A stretch of DNA of 56,187 nt from Oceanospirillaceae bacterium (lineage in GTDB: Bacteria; Pseudomonadota; Gammaproteobacteria; Pseudomonadales; Balneatricaceae), in NCBI GenBank assembly GCA_024640955.1, contig JAHEDZ010000009.1:20531-76717 (forward strand), written 5' to 3'. Positions within the stretch are counted from its first letter, which is position 1; the number at the start of each line of letters is the position of its first letter. Positions 35,817 through 45,232 of the stretch are shown one piece after another. The notes under the pieces were generated by a model that saw only the letters and a list, made by a program, of their open reading frames with translations, was not told where the DNA came from and made no database searches. The translations under genes were made by a program, and so were the position numbers.

Positions 35817-36227
35817 CTAGCTTGCGGGAATGGAGTAGTTGGCGGTGACATGCGCCACCATCTGCTCCTCTGAACCGGAGTAGATCCAGCACTCGCCCAC
35901 GCCGCTGCGTTTGCCGACGCGCAGCACACGAGCACGGGCGAGCATATCCACCGGCTGCGGCTTAGCCAGAAAGTTGATGTTCAGGTTGCTGGTCACCGTG
36001 AGTGGTGAGGGTCCAATTTTGGTCTGCAGGGCAGCCCAGATCGAGACATCGGCCATTCCCATCATGGTAGGTCCAGACACCGTACCGCCGGGGCGCAAAT
36101 GCGAATCCGACACGGGTAGCCGCATCAAAACCCAGCCATCACCGACCTCCTCGATGGAACCAAAACTGACACCCTCTGGAAAACTCTCCTGAATGAACGC
36201 AGTCAGTTGGGGAATCGTTGTCAGCAT
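35817..36227 (-). CDS. PaaI-family thioesterase (hotdog fold)
   Basis: About 136 residues with the hotdog-thioesterase segment HLRPGGTVSGPTMMGMADVS, in which Gly-rich and acidic residues form the acyl-CoA hydrolysis site, and NLNINFLAKP. The start is ambiguous: ATG 36233 overlaps the upstream apeB stop as ATGA, while ATG 36227 has GAGGG at better spacing and is used here. It hydrolyses a CoA thioester of unknown acyl chain. Confidence 0.85.
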   Translation of the reverse strand: MLTTIPQLTAFIQESFPEGVSFGSIEEVGDGWVLMRLPVSDSHLRPGGTVSGPTMMGMADVSIWAALQTKIGPSPLTVTSNLNINFLAKPQPVDMLARARVLRVGKRSGVGECWIYSGSEEQMVAHVTANYSIPAS

Positions 36228-36229
36228 CC

Positions 36230-37507
36230 TCATACCCTCGATTTGGTGTAAAAGCGCTTGAGAATACGGTACAAGGCGTGTGCATCGTTAACACCTGCCA
36301 GCTCGCGAATCGAGTGCATAGCAAATTGCGGCACACCGATATCTACGGTTCTGACACCCACCTCCGCGGAGGTAATGGGTCCGATAGTGCTCCCACAGCC
36401 CATATCAGAGCGCACCACAAAAGCTTGCACTTCTACTCCCTCCTGCAGCGCTAGCTGCTTAAAGGTGGCGCTAGTCTCACTATTGGTGGCATAGCGCTGA
36501 TTGGCGTTAAGTTTGATAACAGGTCCCTGATTCAGGATCGGACCGTGATTCTCATCATGTTTATCCACATAGTTTGGATGCACACCATGGGCGTTATCAG
36601 CTGAGATCAGCATCGATGCTGCGAGCGCACGGTTGCGCGACTCGTTATCTGGCAACACTCGCTCAAGCCACTGTTCAAGCATCGGCCCCGCGGCTCCACA
36701 GGCGCTCTGACTGCCAATCTCTTCGTGATCTGTACAGATCAGTACCTGAGCCTGGCCTACATCGGCCTGCAGTAACCCCTGCAGGCCGATGTAGCAACTC
36801 AGCAGGTTGTCCAAACGCGCTGACGCGAGAAACTCTTGCTTCAAACCAATCAGAGCGGCCGGTTGGGTATCGTAGAAGCTCAACTCGTAGTCCAATACTT
36901 GCGCTACTTGAACCCCCTCGCCCTGCAGCCTCTCGGCCAGCATTGCACGCAGATCAAGTTTCTCGTCGCCCTGCCCCAATAGCACGGGCAGATGCAACTG
37001 CGCATTCACAGTGCGACCGGTGTTGGCCTCGCGGTCTAGGTGAATAGCCAGACTTGGCACAGTGCCAATTGCCGCTTCAAAATCGATCAACTGATGCTTT
37101 AGCTCACCGGCCTGATCTAAGTAACTGACCCGACCCGCCAAGCTCAGATCACGATCGAACCAGGGGTTGAGTAGCGCGCCACCATAAACTTCTACACCCA
37201 ACTGGTGGTATTTTTTTCGATGAAGTTCGGGCGTCGGCTTAACTTTTAGACAGGGCGAATCGGTATGCGCGCCAACAAGCCGTAGCCCAGCTTCAAAGCT
37301 TGCGGGCTGACGCCAAGCGAGAATCGACGAGTCGTTGCGCAGCAGATAGTAGCCTTGGCCTGCTCGGAGACTCCAGGCCTCATGTTCCTTGACCTCTTCA
37401 AAGCCGGCCTGTTTTAGGCGACTAGCCAGATTCAGAGCTGCATGAAAGGGAGTTGGGCTAGCATCGAGAAAACTGAGTAGTTCAGCGTTGAAAGCATCTA
37501 AGTTCAT
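36230..37507 (-). CDS. apeB: M18 family aminopeptidase
   Basis: 425 residues, a dinuclear-zinc aminopeptidase of the M18 family. Metal and catalytic positions are visible as [42 protein letters not shown] and the C-terminal FAMHSIREL. The ATG at 37507 has AGGAAC upstream and is preferred to the GTG just before it. It removes N-terminal residues from peptides in the cytoplasm. Confidence 0.94.
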   Translation of the reverse strand: MNLDAFNAELLSFLDASPTPFHAALNLASRLKQAGFEEVKEHEAWSLRAGQGYYLLRNDSSILAWRQPASFEAGLRLVGAHTDSPCLKVKPTPELHRKKYHQLGVEVYGGALLNPWFDRDLSLAGRVSYLDQAGELKHQLIDFEAAIGTVPSLAIHLDREANTGRTVNAQLHLPVLLGQGDEKLDLRAMLAERLQGEGVQVAQVLDYELSFYDTQPAALIGLKQEFLASARLDNLLSCYIGLQGLLQADVGQAQVLICTDHEEIGSQSACGAAGPMLEQWLERVLPDNESRNRALAASMLISADNAHGVHPNYVDKHDENHGPILNQGPVIKLNANQRYATNSETSATFKQLALQEGVEVQAFVVRSDMGCGSTIGPITSAEVGVRTVDIGVPQFAMHSIRELAGVNDAHALYRILKRFYTKSRV

Positions 37508-37515
37508 CACAGTTC

Positions 37516-38031
37516 CTATTGGGGGTCGTCGAGTATATCAACCAGTTCGACTTTAAATATAAGGGTGGAGTTGGCTGGTATCAACTCAGTGGGACTGGTT
37601 GCACCATAAGCAAGATTTGCAGGGATGTAGAGTTCCCACTCTGCACCTTTCGGCATAAAGCTCAGCCCTTCGCGCCAGCCTTTGATCAGACCTTTGAGTG
37701 GGAAGGTCGCCGCTCTACCTTCAGACGTACCATCAAAGACAACACCATCCACTCGGCGCCCCTCATAGCGTACAACCACAAGCTGATCGAGTTTAGGCTT
37801 GTCACCTGCACCGGCCTTCAGCACTTTATACTGCAGTCCGCTCGGCCGGGTCACTACCCCCTCAGTTGTAGAGTTCTCAGCCAAGAACTTATCGCCCATT
37901 CTACGCGTATCATCATTTAACGCTTTGTCGATGAGTTGCTCTCGAAAGGCCTCGCGTTCGGATTCACTCTTTGAGTCTGAATCACAGCCGTTCAGAGCAA
38001 CGACAGCAATAAGTGCCAAAATTAAACGCAA
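37516..38031 (-). CDS. FKBP-type peptidyl-prolyl isomerase, lipoprotein
   Basis: 171 residues. A short signal peptide ends in the lipobox LNGC (Cys16), so it is probably a lipid-anchored periplasmic protein. An Asp/Glu/Lys-rich linker and helical region (residues ~20-60) precede the FKBP domain with [33 protein letters not shown] and [10 protein letters not shown]. It helps fold envelope proteins at proline bonds. It ends 9 bp before apeB and is divergent from prc. Confidence 0.92.
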   Translation of the reverse strand: MRLILALIAVVALNGCDSDSKSESEREAFREQLIDKALNDDTRRMGDKFLAENSTTEGVVTRPSGLQYKVLKAGAGDKPKLDQLVVVRYEGRRVDGVVFDGTSEGRAATFPLKGLIKGWREGLSFMPKGAEWELYIPANLAYGATSPTELIPANSTLIFKVELVDILDDPQ

Positions 38032-38154
38032 ACTTGTATCCTCATCAAAGACTTAACTCGTAGGGTATTTTACATCTTCCCGGCGGCTAGCCTACACTCA
38101 AATAACCAGTTTTCCGTTTTGATGAGAGACAACGGAACATTAAGGAGAGAGACC

Positions 38155-40209
38155 GTGCGTTTCGGACAGCGATTAATTCTGTTAATGGTGGCAGCGCTAC
38201 TGCCATTTACCGCCCAAGCCGCCCTAGAGCCCAGCAAAATGCACGAGAGCGCCGTAAAATCGGTGGCTCGCGCCTTTGAAAAAGGGCACTACCGCAGTCA
38301 AAAGCTCGATGACAACCTCTCCGAGATCGTGTTTGATCGCTACATCGAGATACTCGACCCCTCGCGCTCCTACTTTCTTCAGAGCGATCTAGATAAATAC
38401 AGTCAGTACCGAACTAAGCTTGATGACCAGATTCGCAAAGGCAATCTGTCAGTTGCTTATGATATTTACGACCTCTATCTAACACGCTTTAACAACAGAC
38501 AAGAGTATCTGTTGGATCAACTGAGCAAGGGGGTGAATTACGAGTTCACTGCAAATGAGACACTCGCAGTTTCTCGCGAAGCGGCCCCCTGGTTTGCGAA
38601 TCAACAAGAGGCTGATCGTTACTGGGACAAGCGCCTGAAAAGCGCTTTGCTTAACCTGAAGCTTGCAGACCGTAGCCGCGAAGAGGCGGTTGAGACCCTG
38701 ACTAAACGCTTTACTGCCCAGCGTAACCGAGCCTTACAGTCCGAGTCTGATGATGTGTTTCAGACCTTCGCTAACGCTCTTGCAAATTCCTACGATCCGC
38801 ATACCTCTTACTTCTCACCGCGAGTCTCAGAGAATTTCCAGATCAATATGAGTCTATCGCTAGAGGGCATAGGCGCTGTTCTGCAGACCGAGGATGAGTT
38901 CACCAAGATCGTTAGCCTTGTGCCCGCCGGCCCGGCTGACAAAAGCGGGCAGCTCAATCCAGCCGACCTGATCGTTGGCGTTGCTCAAGGTGAGGATGGC
39001 GAGTTTGAGGATGTGGTCGGTATGCGTCTGGACGATGTGGTGCAGCTTATCCGTGGTCCGAAAGACTCAGTCGTTCGCCTAGAGGTCATTCCAGCGGGCT
39101 CACAAGAGGGTGCCAGCCGTCGAACTGTAAACTTGGTGCGCTCTAAAGTTCAGCTTGAGGAGCAGGCTGCGCAGAGCAAGGTGATTCGTATCGATCGAGA
39201 CGGCAAGAACTTCAAGCTGGGCGTCATCGAAGTACCCGCCTTCTACATCGACTTCGCCGCACTGCAGAAGGGTGATCCCAATTACCGCAGTACGACTCGC
39301 GACGTAGCGGTATTGATTGAGGAGCTTAAACAGCAAAATGTCGACGGTTTGATCATCGATCTGCGTGATAATGGTGGTGGCTCGCTGCGCGAAGCCAACG
39401 AACTGGTCGGTCTCTTCATCAGCCGCGGTCCTACCGTACAAATTCGTGACTCAAATGGCCGTATTGATGTGCTGGGGGACTATGATCCAGAGACGCTTTG
39501 GACAGGGCCGCTGACCGTGATGATTAACCGCCTCAGCGCGTCGGCTTCAGAAATTTTTGCCGGAGCCATACAGGACTACCGCCGCGGTCTAGTTGTGGGT
39601 AGCCGTACTTTTGGCAAGGGCACAGTACAGACCTTGCAACCGCTGCAGCATGGCCAGATAAAGCTTACAACCGCCAAGTTTTACCGCATCTCGGGTGAGA
39701 GCACGCAACATGAGGGCGTCAGCCCCGATATCGACTTCCCGAGTCTGATTGATGAGGAGGAGATCGGTGAGAGTGCCCTCGACTTCGCCCTGCCCTGGGA
39801 CCAGGTTCGCCCGGTACGCTTTGGCCGCTACTCAGAGCTTGACCGTTGGATTCCGGAACTGACCAACCGCTCGCGAGCACGCACTTCGGACAACCCGGAC
39901 TTCACTCATATGTGGGACGAACAGCGGCTGATAAACGAACAGAAAGCGCTCACTCAACTGCCACTGAACGAGGCGGCTCTGCGAGAGCAGCGTGACCAAT
40001 TCGACCAAGCGCAAATCGACATTGAAAATCAGCGCCGCATGGCAAAAAACCAGTCTCCGATAAGTTCCTTGGATGAACTTTTGAGCACCTCTGCAGATGG
40101 CGAAGAGCCAGTAAATGTAGATGCTGAAGCGCTGCTGCATGAGTCTGGCGAACTGACGATTGACCTGATCGAGTTGCAGATTGAGCATGGGCGCCAGCTC
40201 AAGAGCTAG
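38155..40209 (+). CDS. prc: Carboxy-terminal (tail-specific) processing protease
   Basis: About 684 residues from GTG 38155, which has AAGGAGAG at ideal spacing and gives a clean signal peptide (LILLMVAALLPFTAQA|A); the ATG at 38122 is an alternative without one. A PDZ domain (about 230-320) precedes the serine protease core with NGGGSLREA, the nucleophile region SASASEIFAGA and the general-base Lys in GSRTFGKGTVQ. It trims C-termini of periplasmic proteins such as penicillin-binding protein 3 precursors. It is the Prc/Tsp type rather than the shorter CtpA type. Confidence 0.94.
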   Translation: MRFGQRLILLMVAALLPFTAQAALEPSKMHESAVKSVARAFEKGHYRSQKLDDNLSEIVFDRYIEILDPSRSYFLQSDLDKYSQYRTKLDDQIRKGNLSVAYDIYDLYLTRFNNRQEYLLDQLSKGVNYEFTANETLAVSREAAPWFANQQEADRYWDKRLKSALLNLKLADRSREEAVETLTKRFTAQRNRALQSESDDVFQTFANALANSYDPHTSYFSPRVSENFQINMSLSLEGIGAVLQTEDEFTKIVSLVPAGPADKSGQLNPADLIVGVAQGEDGEFEDVVGMRLDDVVQLIRGPKDSVVRLEVIPAGSQEGASRRTVNLVRSKVQLEEQAAQSKVIRIDRDGKNFKLGVIEVPAFYIDFAALQKGDPNYRSTTRDVAVLIEELKQQNVDGLIIDLRDNGGGSLREANELVGLFISRGPTVQIRDSNGRIDVLGDYDPETLWTGPLTVMINRLSASASEIFAGAIQDYRRGLVVGSRTFGKGTVQTLQPLQHGQIKLTTAKFYRISGESTQHEGVSPDIDFPSLIDEEEIGESALDFALPWDQVRPVRFGRYSELDRWIPELTNRSRARTSDNPDFTHMWDEQRLINEQKALTQLPLNEAALREQRDQFDQAQIDIENQRRMAKNQSPISSLDELLSTSADGEEPVNVDAEALLHESGELTIDLIELQIEHGRQLKS

Positions 40210-40218
40210 AGGCCTATT

Positions 40219-40401
40219 ATGAAGGGTTGGATGAAGATCGCCATCAGCGTTACGGCCGTCGTTGTACTAGCTGTCACCGGCTATCTCGCCTACCCCATGA
40301 ATGCTTCGCAACAGAGCGACAACTCGATCCGCTTTGAGAAGTTCGGATTCGCCGTACTGCCCGGATCCCAGTTCACTACGACAACAGGGGAGCTTTCGTG
40401 A
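40219..40401 (+). CDS. Small single-pass membrane protein (60 aa)
   Basis: 60 residues, one hydrophobic segment near the N-terminus (IAISVTAVVVLAVTGYLAYP) flanked by Lys, then a short polar periplasmic-type tail. AGAGG lies 7 bp before the ATG. It starts 10 bp after the prc stop, so it is probably cotranscribed and translated with prc. I do not recognise the family. Confidence 0.55.
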   Translation: MKGWMKIAISVTAVVVLAVTGYLAYPMNASQQSDNSIRFEKFGFAVLPGSQFTTTTGELS

Positions 40402-40480
40402 GGCCTTAGACAAAGTTCTCAATGCCGCGGTAGTTCGCTGATCCCGCTAGAAAAAATTACACTTCCGGCACGCTTTTCTG

Positions 40481-40486
40481 TATAAT
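40481..40486 (+). promoter_or_regulatory. rpsA promoter -10 element TATAAT
   Basis: A consensus TATAAT lies 135 bp upstream of the rpsA start, with no good TTGACA but an ATTACA 19 bp upstream. It would give a leader of about 130 nt. Confidence 0.55.
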
Positions 40487-40559
40487 TTCGCACCAATTCA
40501 CGTCTTAGCTTTGGGCATACATCGGCCTAGTCCATCGATAAGACGTATTAGAAACCGAC

Positions 40560-40581
40560 CCTACGCAGCCGATGGTGTAGG
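40560..40581 (+). promoter_or_regulatory. Stem-loop in the rpsA leader
   Basis: CCTACGC / GTGTAGG form a 7-bp stem (one G-U) with an 8-nt loop, 40 nt before the rpsA start. The E. coli rpsA leader uses several hairpins for autoregulation by S1, and this could be the equivalent; the correspondence is by position only. Confidence 0.35.
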
Positions 40582-40621
40582 CAAGATCGCCGTAAAGGCA
40601 TCTTTTTATTAGGAAAATTTC

Positions 40622-42298
40622 ATGAGCGAAAGCTTTGCTGATCTGTTTGAAGAATCCCTCCAAGACCTTGCGATGACTCCAGGCACACTGGTAACTGGTG
40701 AAGTTGTTGATATCGACAGCGACTGGGTTACAGTAAATGCTGGTCTGAAATCTGAAGCCGTTATTCCACGTTCACAGTTCCTGAACGATGCGAATGAACT
40801 CGAAATCGCTATCGGTGACAGCGTTAAAGTTGCACTGGAAGCTGTTGAAGACGGTTTCGGTGAGACTAAACTGTCTCGCGAAAAAGCGAAGCGCGCTGAG
40901 GCATGGGAAGTTCTGCAGTCTAAATTCGAAGCTGAAGAAGTTGTTAAGGGTTACATCTCTGGCAAAGTCAAAGGCGGCTTTACTGTTAACGTCAACAACA
41001 TTCAGGGCTTCCTGCCAGGTTCACTGGTAGACGTTCGCCCAGTACGTGACGTTGATCACCTCGAAGGCAAAGAGCTTGAATTCAAACTGATCAAGCTGGA
41101 CCAGAAGCGCAACAACGTTGTTGTATCTCGCCGCGCAGTTCTGCAGGAAGCGAACAGCGAAAAACGTGATGAGATCCTCGCGTCTCTGGCAGAAGGTCAG
41201 GTTGTCAAAGGTTACGTTAAGAACCTCACTAACTACGGTGCATTCATTGATCTGGGCGGCGTTGATGGCCTGCTTCACATCACTGACATGGCTTGGAAGC
41301 GTATCTCTCACCCAAGCGAAATGCTGACTCCGGGCGACGAGATCTCTGTTAAGATCATCAAGTTCGACCAGGAAAATGGACGTATCTCTCTGGGTCTGAA
41401 GCAGCTGTCTGAAGATCCGTGGGAAGCTATCAAGAACCGTTACCCAGCAGGCACTCGCGCAACTGCGAAAGTGACTAACCTGACTGACTACGGCTGCTTC
41501 GCATCTCTAGAAGATGGCGTTGAAGGTCTGGTACACGTTTCTGAAATGTCTTGGACTAACAAAAACATCCATCCATCTAAGATCGTACAGATCAACGAAG
41601 AAGTGGAAGTTATGGTACTGGACGTTGATGAAGAGCGTCGTCGTATCTCTCTGGGCATCAAACAGTGCACACAGAACCCATGGGCTGCATTCTCTGAGCA
41701 GAACGCTGCAGGTGACAAAGTCTCTGGCACCATCAAGACTATCACTGACTTCGGTATCTTTGTTGGCCTGGACAACGACCTTGACGGTCTGGTTCACATG
41801 TCTGACATCACTTGGGAAGCCGACGCTGAGACTGCTCTGCGCGCTTACAAGAAAGGCGATGAAGTTGAAGCGGTTATCCTGTCGATCGATGCAGAAAAAG
41901 AGCGTATCTCTCTGGGCGTCAAGCAGTTGGCTAGCGACCCATTCTCTGAGTACCTCGCGGGCAACGACCGTGGCACTATCGTAACCGGTAAAGTCATCGC
42001 AGTTGACGCTAAAGCAGCGACTGTAGAACTGGCTGAAGGTATCGAAGCTGTACTGAAAGTATCTGAGCTGTCTGTTGACCGCGTTGAAGATGCATCAACT
42101 GTACTGAGCGTTGGTGACAGCGTTGAAGCCAAGATCGTAAACGTTGACCGTCGCAACCGCGCTATCAACCTGTCTATCAAAGCGAAAGACCAGGCTGATG
42201 AGAAAGCGGCTCTGAAAGCAGTTCAGAACGCTGAGGTTGAAGTTGAAGGTCCAACCACTATCGGTGACCTGATCAAAGCCCAGATGAACAACAAGTAA
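40622..42298 (+). CDS. rpsA: 30S ribosomal protein S1
   Basis: 558 residues, the six-S1-domain bacterial form (domains at about 20-87, 105-170, 192-260, 277-347, 364-434, 451-520). The characteristic [20 protein letters not shown] and [10 protein letters not shown] ends of the RNA-binding domains are visible. It binds mRNA leaders for translation initiation. Codon use is visibly restricted (CGT, GGT, CTG, TCT), as in very highly expressed genes. The usual neighbours, cmk upstream and ihfB downstream, are absent here. Confidence 0.97.
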   Translation: MSESFADLFEESLQDLAMTPGTLVTGEVVDIDSDWVTVNAGLKSEAVIPRSQFLNDANELEIAIGDSVKVALEAVEDGFGETKLSREKAKRAEAWEVLQSKFEAEEVVKGYISGKVKGGFTVNVNNIQGFLPGSLVDVRPVRDVDHLEGKELEFKLIKLDQKRNNVVVSRRAVLQEANSEKRDEILASLAEGQVVKGYVKNLTNYGAFIDLGGVDGLLHITDMAWKRISHPSEMLTPGDEISVKIIKFDQENGRISLGLKQLSEDPWEAIKNRYPAGTRATAKVTNLTDYGCFASLEDGVEGLVHVSEMSWTNKNIHPSKIVQINEEVEVMVLDVDEERRRISLGIKQCTQNPWAAFSEQNAAGDKVSGTIKTITDFGIFVGLDNDLDGLVHMSDITWEADAETALRAYKKGDEVEAVILSIDAEKERISLGVKQLASDPFSEYLAGNDRGTIVTGKVIAVDAKAATVELAEGIEAVLKVSELSVDRVEDASTVLSVGDSVEAKIVNVDRRNRAINLSIKAKDQADEKAALKAVQNAEVEVEGPTTIGDLIKAQMNNK

Positions 42299-42315
42299 TT
42301 CTTGTTAAGCATTAA

Positions 42316-42342
42316 AAAAGAGCGCCTCGGCGCTCTTTTTTT
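42316..42342 (+). terminator. Rho-independent terminator after rpsA
   Basis: AAAAGAGCGC / GCGCTCTTTT with a CTCG loop, ending in a run of T, 18 bp after the rpsA stop. The A-rich left arm may let it work for the opposite gene as well. Confidence 0.93.
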
Positions 42343-42355
42343 CGTCTAAAATCAG

Positions 42356-43678
42356 CTACTTATCCAGGTGCGAATAGTCAACCAGCTTCGATTTGTAGGT
42401 CTCTCGCGCCACTGTCCCCTGAGTTACCAGCTCTATATGACTAGTCACTAGCAGGCGCTCTTTAATCTCGGCTTTGATCGCATTGGCCAATTCAGCGTTG
42501 CTTAGATCAGCATCATCTTTGACCTCGACCTGTATAGGTAACGGCGGATCCTGCTGCACACCTCGGCTATTCGGCCTGATACGGAACATACCCGTTAAAC
42601 GCTCTAGGTGATTCTCGATAACACTTCGTACCGCGGTTGGGAACAGATTCACACCTCGCACGATCAACATATCATCGGTGCGACCCACACAACGGATACG
42701 AGGCCCCGTGCGACCTGTCGGGTTCGGTTTCATATTCACGACAACATGGTCTCGACTTCGGAAGCGCAACAACGGCATCGCTTCGCGCTGCAGTGCTGTA
42801 TAGACAAGCTCACCCTGAGCACCGTCCTCCCAGGGGATCGGCTCACCACTCTGCGGATCGATCAGCTCCACGTGCACAAAACCGCGCGCCATAAAGTTCA
42901 TCCCTTGAGCGTCGTCGTCTTCCGCCCACACTGAGAGCGAGATATCACCGATACCCATAGACTCTCGCACCTTACACCCAAGCGACGACTCGATCTGGTT
43001 GCGAATCATGGGGTCACCACCGCCTGGCTCGCCTGCGGTAATAATGTTCTTAATGCCTAAAGATTCAGGCGCAATATTGTGTGCCTCACACCACTCAATC
43101 AGATAGAGCGCATAGCTTGGAGTACAGCTTATACCTGTTCCACCCAACTTTTGAATCGCTGTCACCATACGTTCTGTATTGCCGGTACCCACAGGTATAA
43201 CGCTACAACCGATCTTATCGAAGCCATAGTAGACCGCACCGGCGACAAAAGGCCCCGCATTAAATCCAACAACGATCTTCTGGCCTTCACGAAAACCAGC
43301 CGCGGTATAACCACGCGCAACATTGGTGGCGTACATATTTAGGTCACTGGTCGTAAGTCCGAGGTAGCAGGGCACGCCCGTTGTACCACTGGTACTAAAC
43401 ACGCGGCGCAGTGCGGACTCATCACATGCCAGATGCGAGCCAAATGGAGGATGGTCAGCTTGAGAGCTGCGCAGCTCATCTTTTTCAGTAAATGGCAGCG
43501 TATGAATCTGCTCTAGTGAAGGGATATCAGCAATATCCGTCAAACCCACCTCTGCCAGCTTCTTCTGATAGAAGCTTGAGTGTTTTAAGAGGTACTCCAT
43601 CTGCTTTTGAAAGGCTACAGCGTCATCCTTAAACTGCTCTGCAGGGTCTCGCGTCTCGACGCCAGAATCGTAGATCAT
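42356..43678 (-). CDS. Phenylacetate-CoA ligase-like acyl-CoA ligase (PaaK family)
   Basis: 440 residues from ATG 43678, with GGAGGAG 9 bp upstream; the open frame continues upstream but without family similarity. The ATP loop is STSGTTGVP, followed by YGFD..., ITAGEPGGG and the VGRTDDMLIVRGVNLFP segment of the PaaK branch. Members activate aryl or small organic acids to CoA thioesters. It is not beside other phenylacetate-degradation genes, and its partners are a VOC enzyme and, divergently, a citryl-CoA lyase-like gene, so the acid need not be phenylacetate. Confidence 0.88.
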   Translation of the reverse strand: MIYDSGVETRDPAEQFKDDAVAFQKQMEYLLKHSSFYQKKLAEVGLTDIADIPSLEQIHTLPFTEKDELRSSQADHPPFGSHLACDESALRRVFSTSGTTGVPCYLGLTTSDLNMYATNVARGYTAAGFREGQKIVVGFNAGPFVAGAVYYGFDKIGCSVIPVGTGNTERMVTAIQKLGGTGISCTPSYALYLIEWCEAHNIAPESLGIKNIITAGEPGGGDPMIRNQIESSLGCKVRESMGIGDISLSVWAEDDDAQGMNFMARGFVHVELIDPQSGEPIPWEDGAQGELVYTALQREAMPLLRFRSRDHVVVNMKPNPTGRTGPRIRCVGRTDDMLIVRGVNLFPTAVRSVIENHLERLTGMFRIRPNSRGVQQDPPLPIQVEVKDDADLSNAELANAIKAEIKERLLVTSHIELVTQGTVARETYKSKLVDYSHLDK

Positions 43679-43714
43679 TCTGAGTTTTCTCCTCCCATAT
43701 TGGGAAATAGATAA

Positions 43715-43743
43715 TAAAAAATGGGGCGCTTCGCACCCCATTT
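43715..43743 (-). terminator. Rho-independent terminator between the VOC and PaaK-like genes
   Basis: AAATGGGG / CCCCATTT, 8-bp stem with further partial pairing in its GC-rich loop, followed on the minus strand by TTT-rich sequence, 12 bp after the VOC gene. It would attenuate read-through into the PaaK-like gene downstream. Confidence 0.85.
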
Positions 43744-43754
43744 CTGACACTCGC

Positions 43755-44297
43755 TTAGCGGTGGAACTGGGTGTTGTTCGGAGTGTGATCACCCGCTAGC
43801 CAGTTGGCTAGTTCGGCATGCGCCTTAGCCGCACGCTCTGCGTTGATCGCCTCCACGTCATCATGGTCCACGGTAAACTCAACAATCAGACCATTTGGGT
43901 CGACCACGTAGAGTGAGTAGCAGTAGCCGTGATTAAGGATGTAGGTCTGCGGCTCTTTAACGCCGGCAGCGGCCAAGCGATCACGAATGCCATCCTGGGT
44001 CTCCTGGTCAACCTTCATCGCCAGGTGTCTAAACGCAGATGGCGGCAGTTCAGGGCCGAACTCCTGTGCATCCACTTCATCGGCAAACTGGAAGAATGCC
44101 AAGCTAGAACCATCACCTATATCGAAGAAACAGTGTACGTAAGTACGCTCTTTGCCAAACAGGTCCGCCTTCTCGGCCCAGGTTGCCGACAGCTTGTAAC
44201 CGATAATATCCTCGTAGAATTTGCGTGTTGCTTCCAAATCCTTCGTTACATAAGCATTGTGGTGCATTCTGCTGCGAATCTGACCAACTGAACTCAT
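43755..44297 (-). CDS. VOC family metalloenzyme (glyoxalase/extradiol dioxygenase superfamily)
   Basis: 180 residues from ATG 44297, with AGAGGT 6 bp upstream; the longer frame to 44408 lacks support. It is a single glyoxalase-type domain pair with the metal ligands readable as His12/13 (MHHNAYV), a His in FRHLAMKV and the Glu in PNGLIVEFT. Members isomerise, cleave or oxygenate diverse substrates, including ring-cleaving dioxygenases. It is paired with the PaaK-like ligase gene 76 bp downstream. Its reaction is unassigned. Confidence 0.85.
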   Translation of the reverse strand: MSSVGQIRSRMHHNAYVTKDLEATRKFYEDIIGYKLSATWAEKADLFGKERTYVHCFFDIGDGSSLAFFQFADEVDAQEFGPELPPSAFRHLAMKVDQETQDGIRDRLAAAGVKEPQTYILNHGYCYSLYVVDPNGLIVEFTVDHDDVEAINAERAAKAHAELANWLAGDHTPNNTQFHR

Positions 44298-44467
44298 TGC
44301 TATACCTCTTTTTAGAATTGTGTGTATACCTGCCGACCATAAAAGGGTTGATTGGAGAACTGTCTGGCGACTAGTCTCGTAATGGCAGTAGCAGAACTTA
44401 CGCCGCACGGCGAGCTATGGATTAACGGCGTGACAATCCTAATTCCGCACGATGAAAAGGAGACCGA

Positions 44468-45232
44468 ATGACTAATCGACAGGCACCTACTACCGGTATT
44501 GCAGGTTACGACGCAGACTCGGTGAAGGTACGCGGCAAGGACCTCGTTGATGAGATTATTGGCTCTTTCGGATTCGTTGAATACGCCCTGTTTCAAGCTT
44601 TGGGGGAGCGCCCGAATACCACACAGGTTCGGCTGGTAGAAGCGGTTATGGTCTGCATTATGGAGCACGGCCTCATACCCTCTGCAGTTGCCAGCCGCTT
44701 AACCTACACTGGCGCACCCGAATCCTTCCAGGGGGCGGTGGCGGCCGGACTTCTAGGAGTGGGTGATCGCTACGCTGGTACATCCAGCGCCTGCGGCAAA
44801 CTACTAGAAGAGATCGCAGCCGCTGATGACCCTAGCGGTTGCGCGGACCAACTCGTTAAGCAGCACCGAGAGCATCGAACCCCACTCCCTGGATTCGGAC
44901 ATCCGATTCATAAGGGTTTAGACCCTCGCGTTGAAAAGCTACTTGATATCGCTCGCAGCGAACCGATCGATGGACGCTTCTTAGCTGCACTTGAGACCTT
45001 ACAGGACTCACTGAACAAAGCGGTGAGCAAGCCACTGGTGACCAATATTAGCGCCGCAATACCTGCAGTGTTGGCCGAGGCCGGTATTCCATCTAATCTG
45101 ATGCGTGGCATTATTTTGATTGCCCGCTGTGCCGGCCTTGTCGGCCATGTATTTGAGGAGCAGTCAGCACCAATAGGTGATGATATGTGGCATGCAGCAA
45201 GTGACTCAGTAGACTATGTCGACACGCCCTAA
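44468..45232 (+). CDS. Citryl-CoA lyase-like protein (short citrate synthase superfamily)
   Basis: 254 residues, far shorter than the ~430-residue citrate synthases, matching the small citrate-synthase-domain proteins annotated as citryl-CoA lyase. The two active-site histidines seem to be in MEHGLIPSA and PGFGHPIHKGLDPR. AAAGGAG is close before the ATG. These enzymes make or break a C-C bond next to a CoA thioester. Its end overlaps the next gene by 17 bp, so they are coexpressed. Opposite lie a CoA ligase and a VOC enzyme. Confidence 0.82.
   Translation: MTNRQAPTTGIAGYDADSVKVRGKDLVDEIIGSFGFVEYALFQALGERPNTTQVRLVEAVMVCIMEHGLIPSAVASRLTYTGAPESFQGAVAAGLLGVGDRYAGTSSACGKLLEEIAAADDPSGCADQLVKQHREHRTPLPGFGHPIHKGLDPRVEKLLDIARSEPIDGRFLAALETLQDSLNKAVSKPLVTNISAAIPAVLAEAGIPSNLMRGIILIARCAGLVGHVFEEQSAPIGDDMWHAASDSVDYVDTP

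Noticed and set aside
44315-44332. GTGTATACCT upstream of the VOC gene as a fourth hexuronate operator
   Set aside because: Only 8 of 10 core bases match and the left half-site is broken; the cluster has no uronate enzymes.
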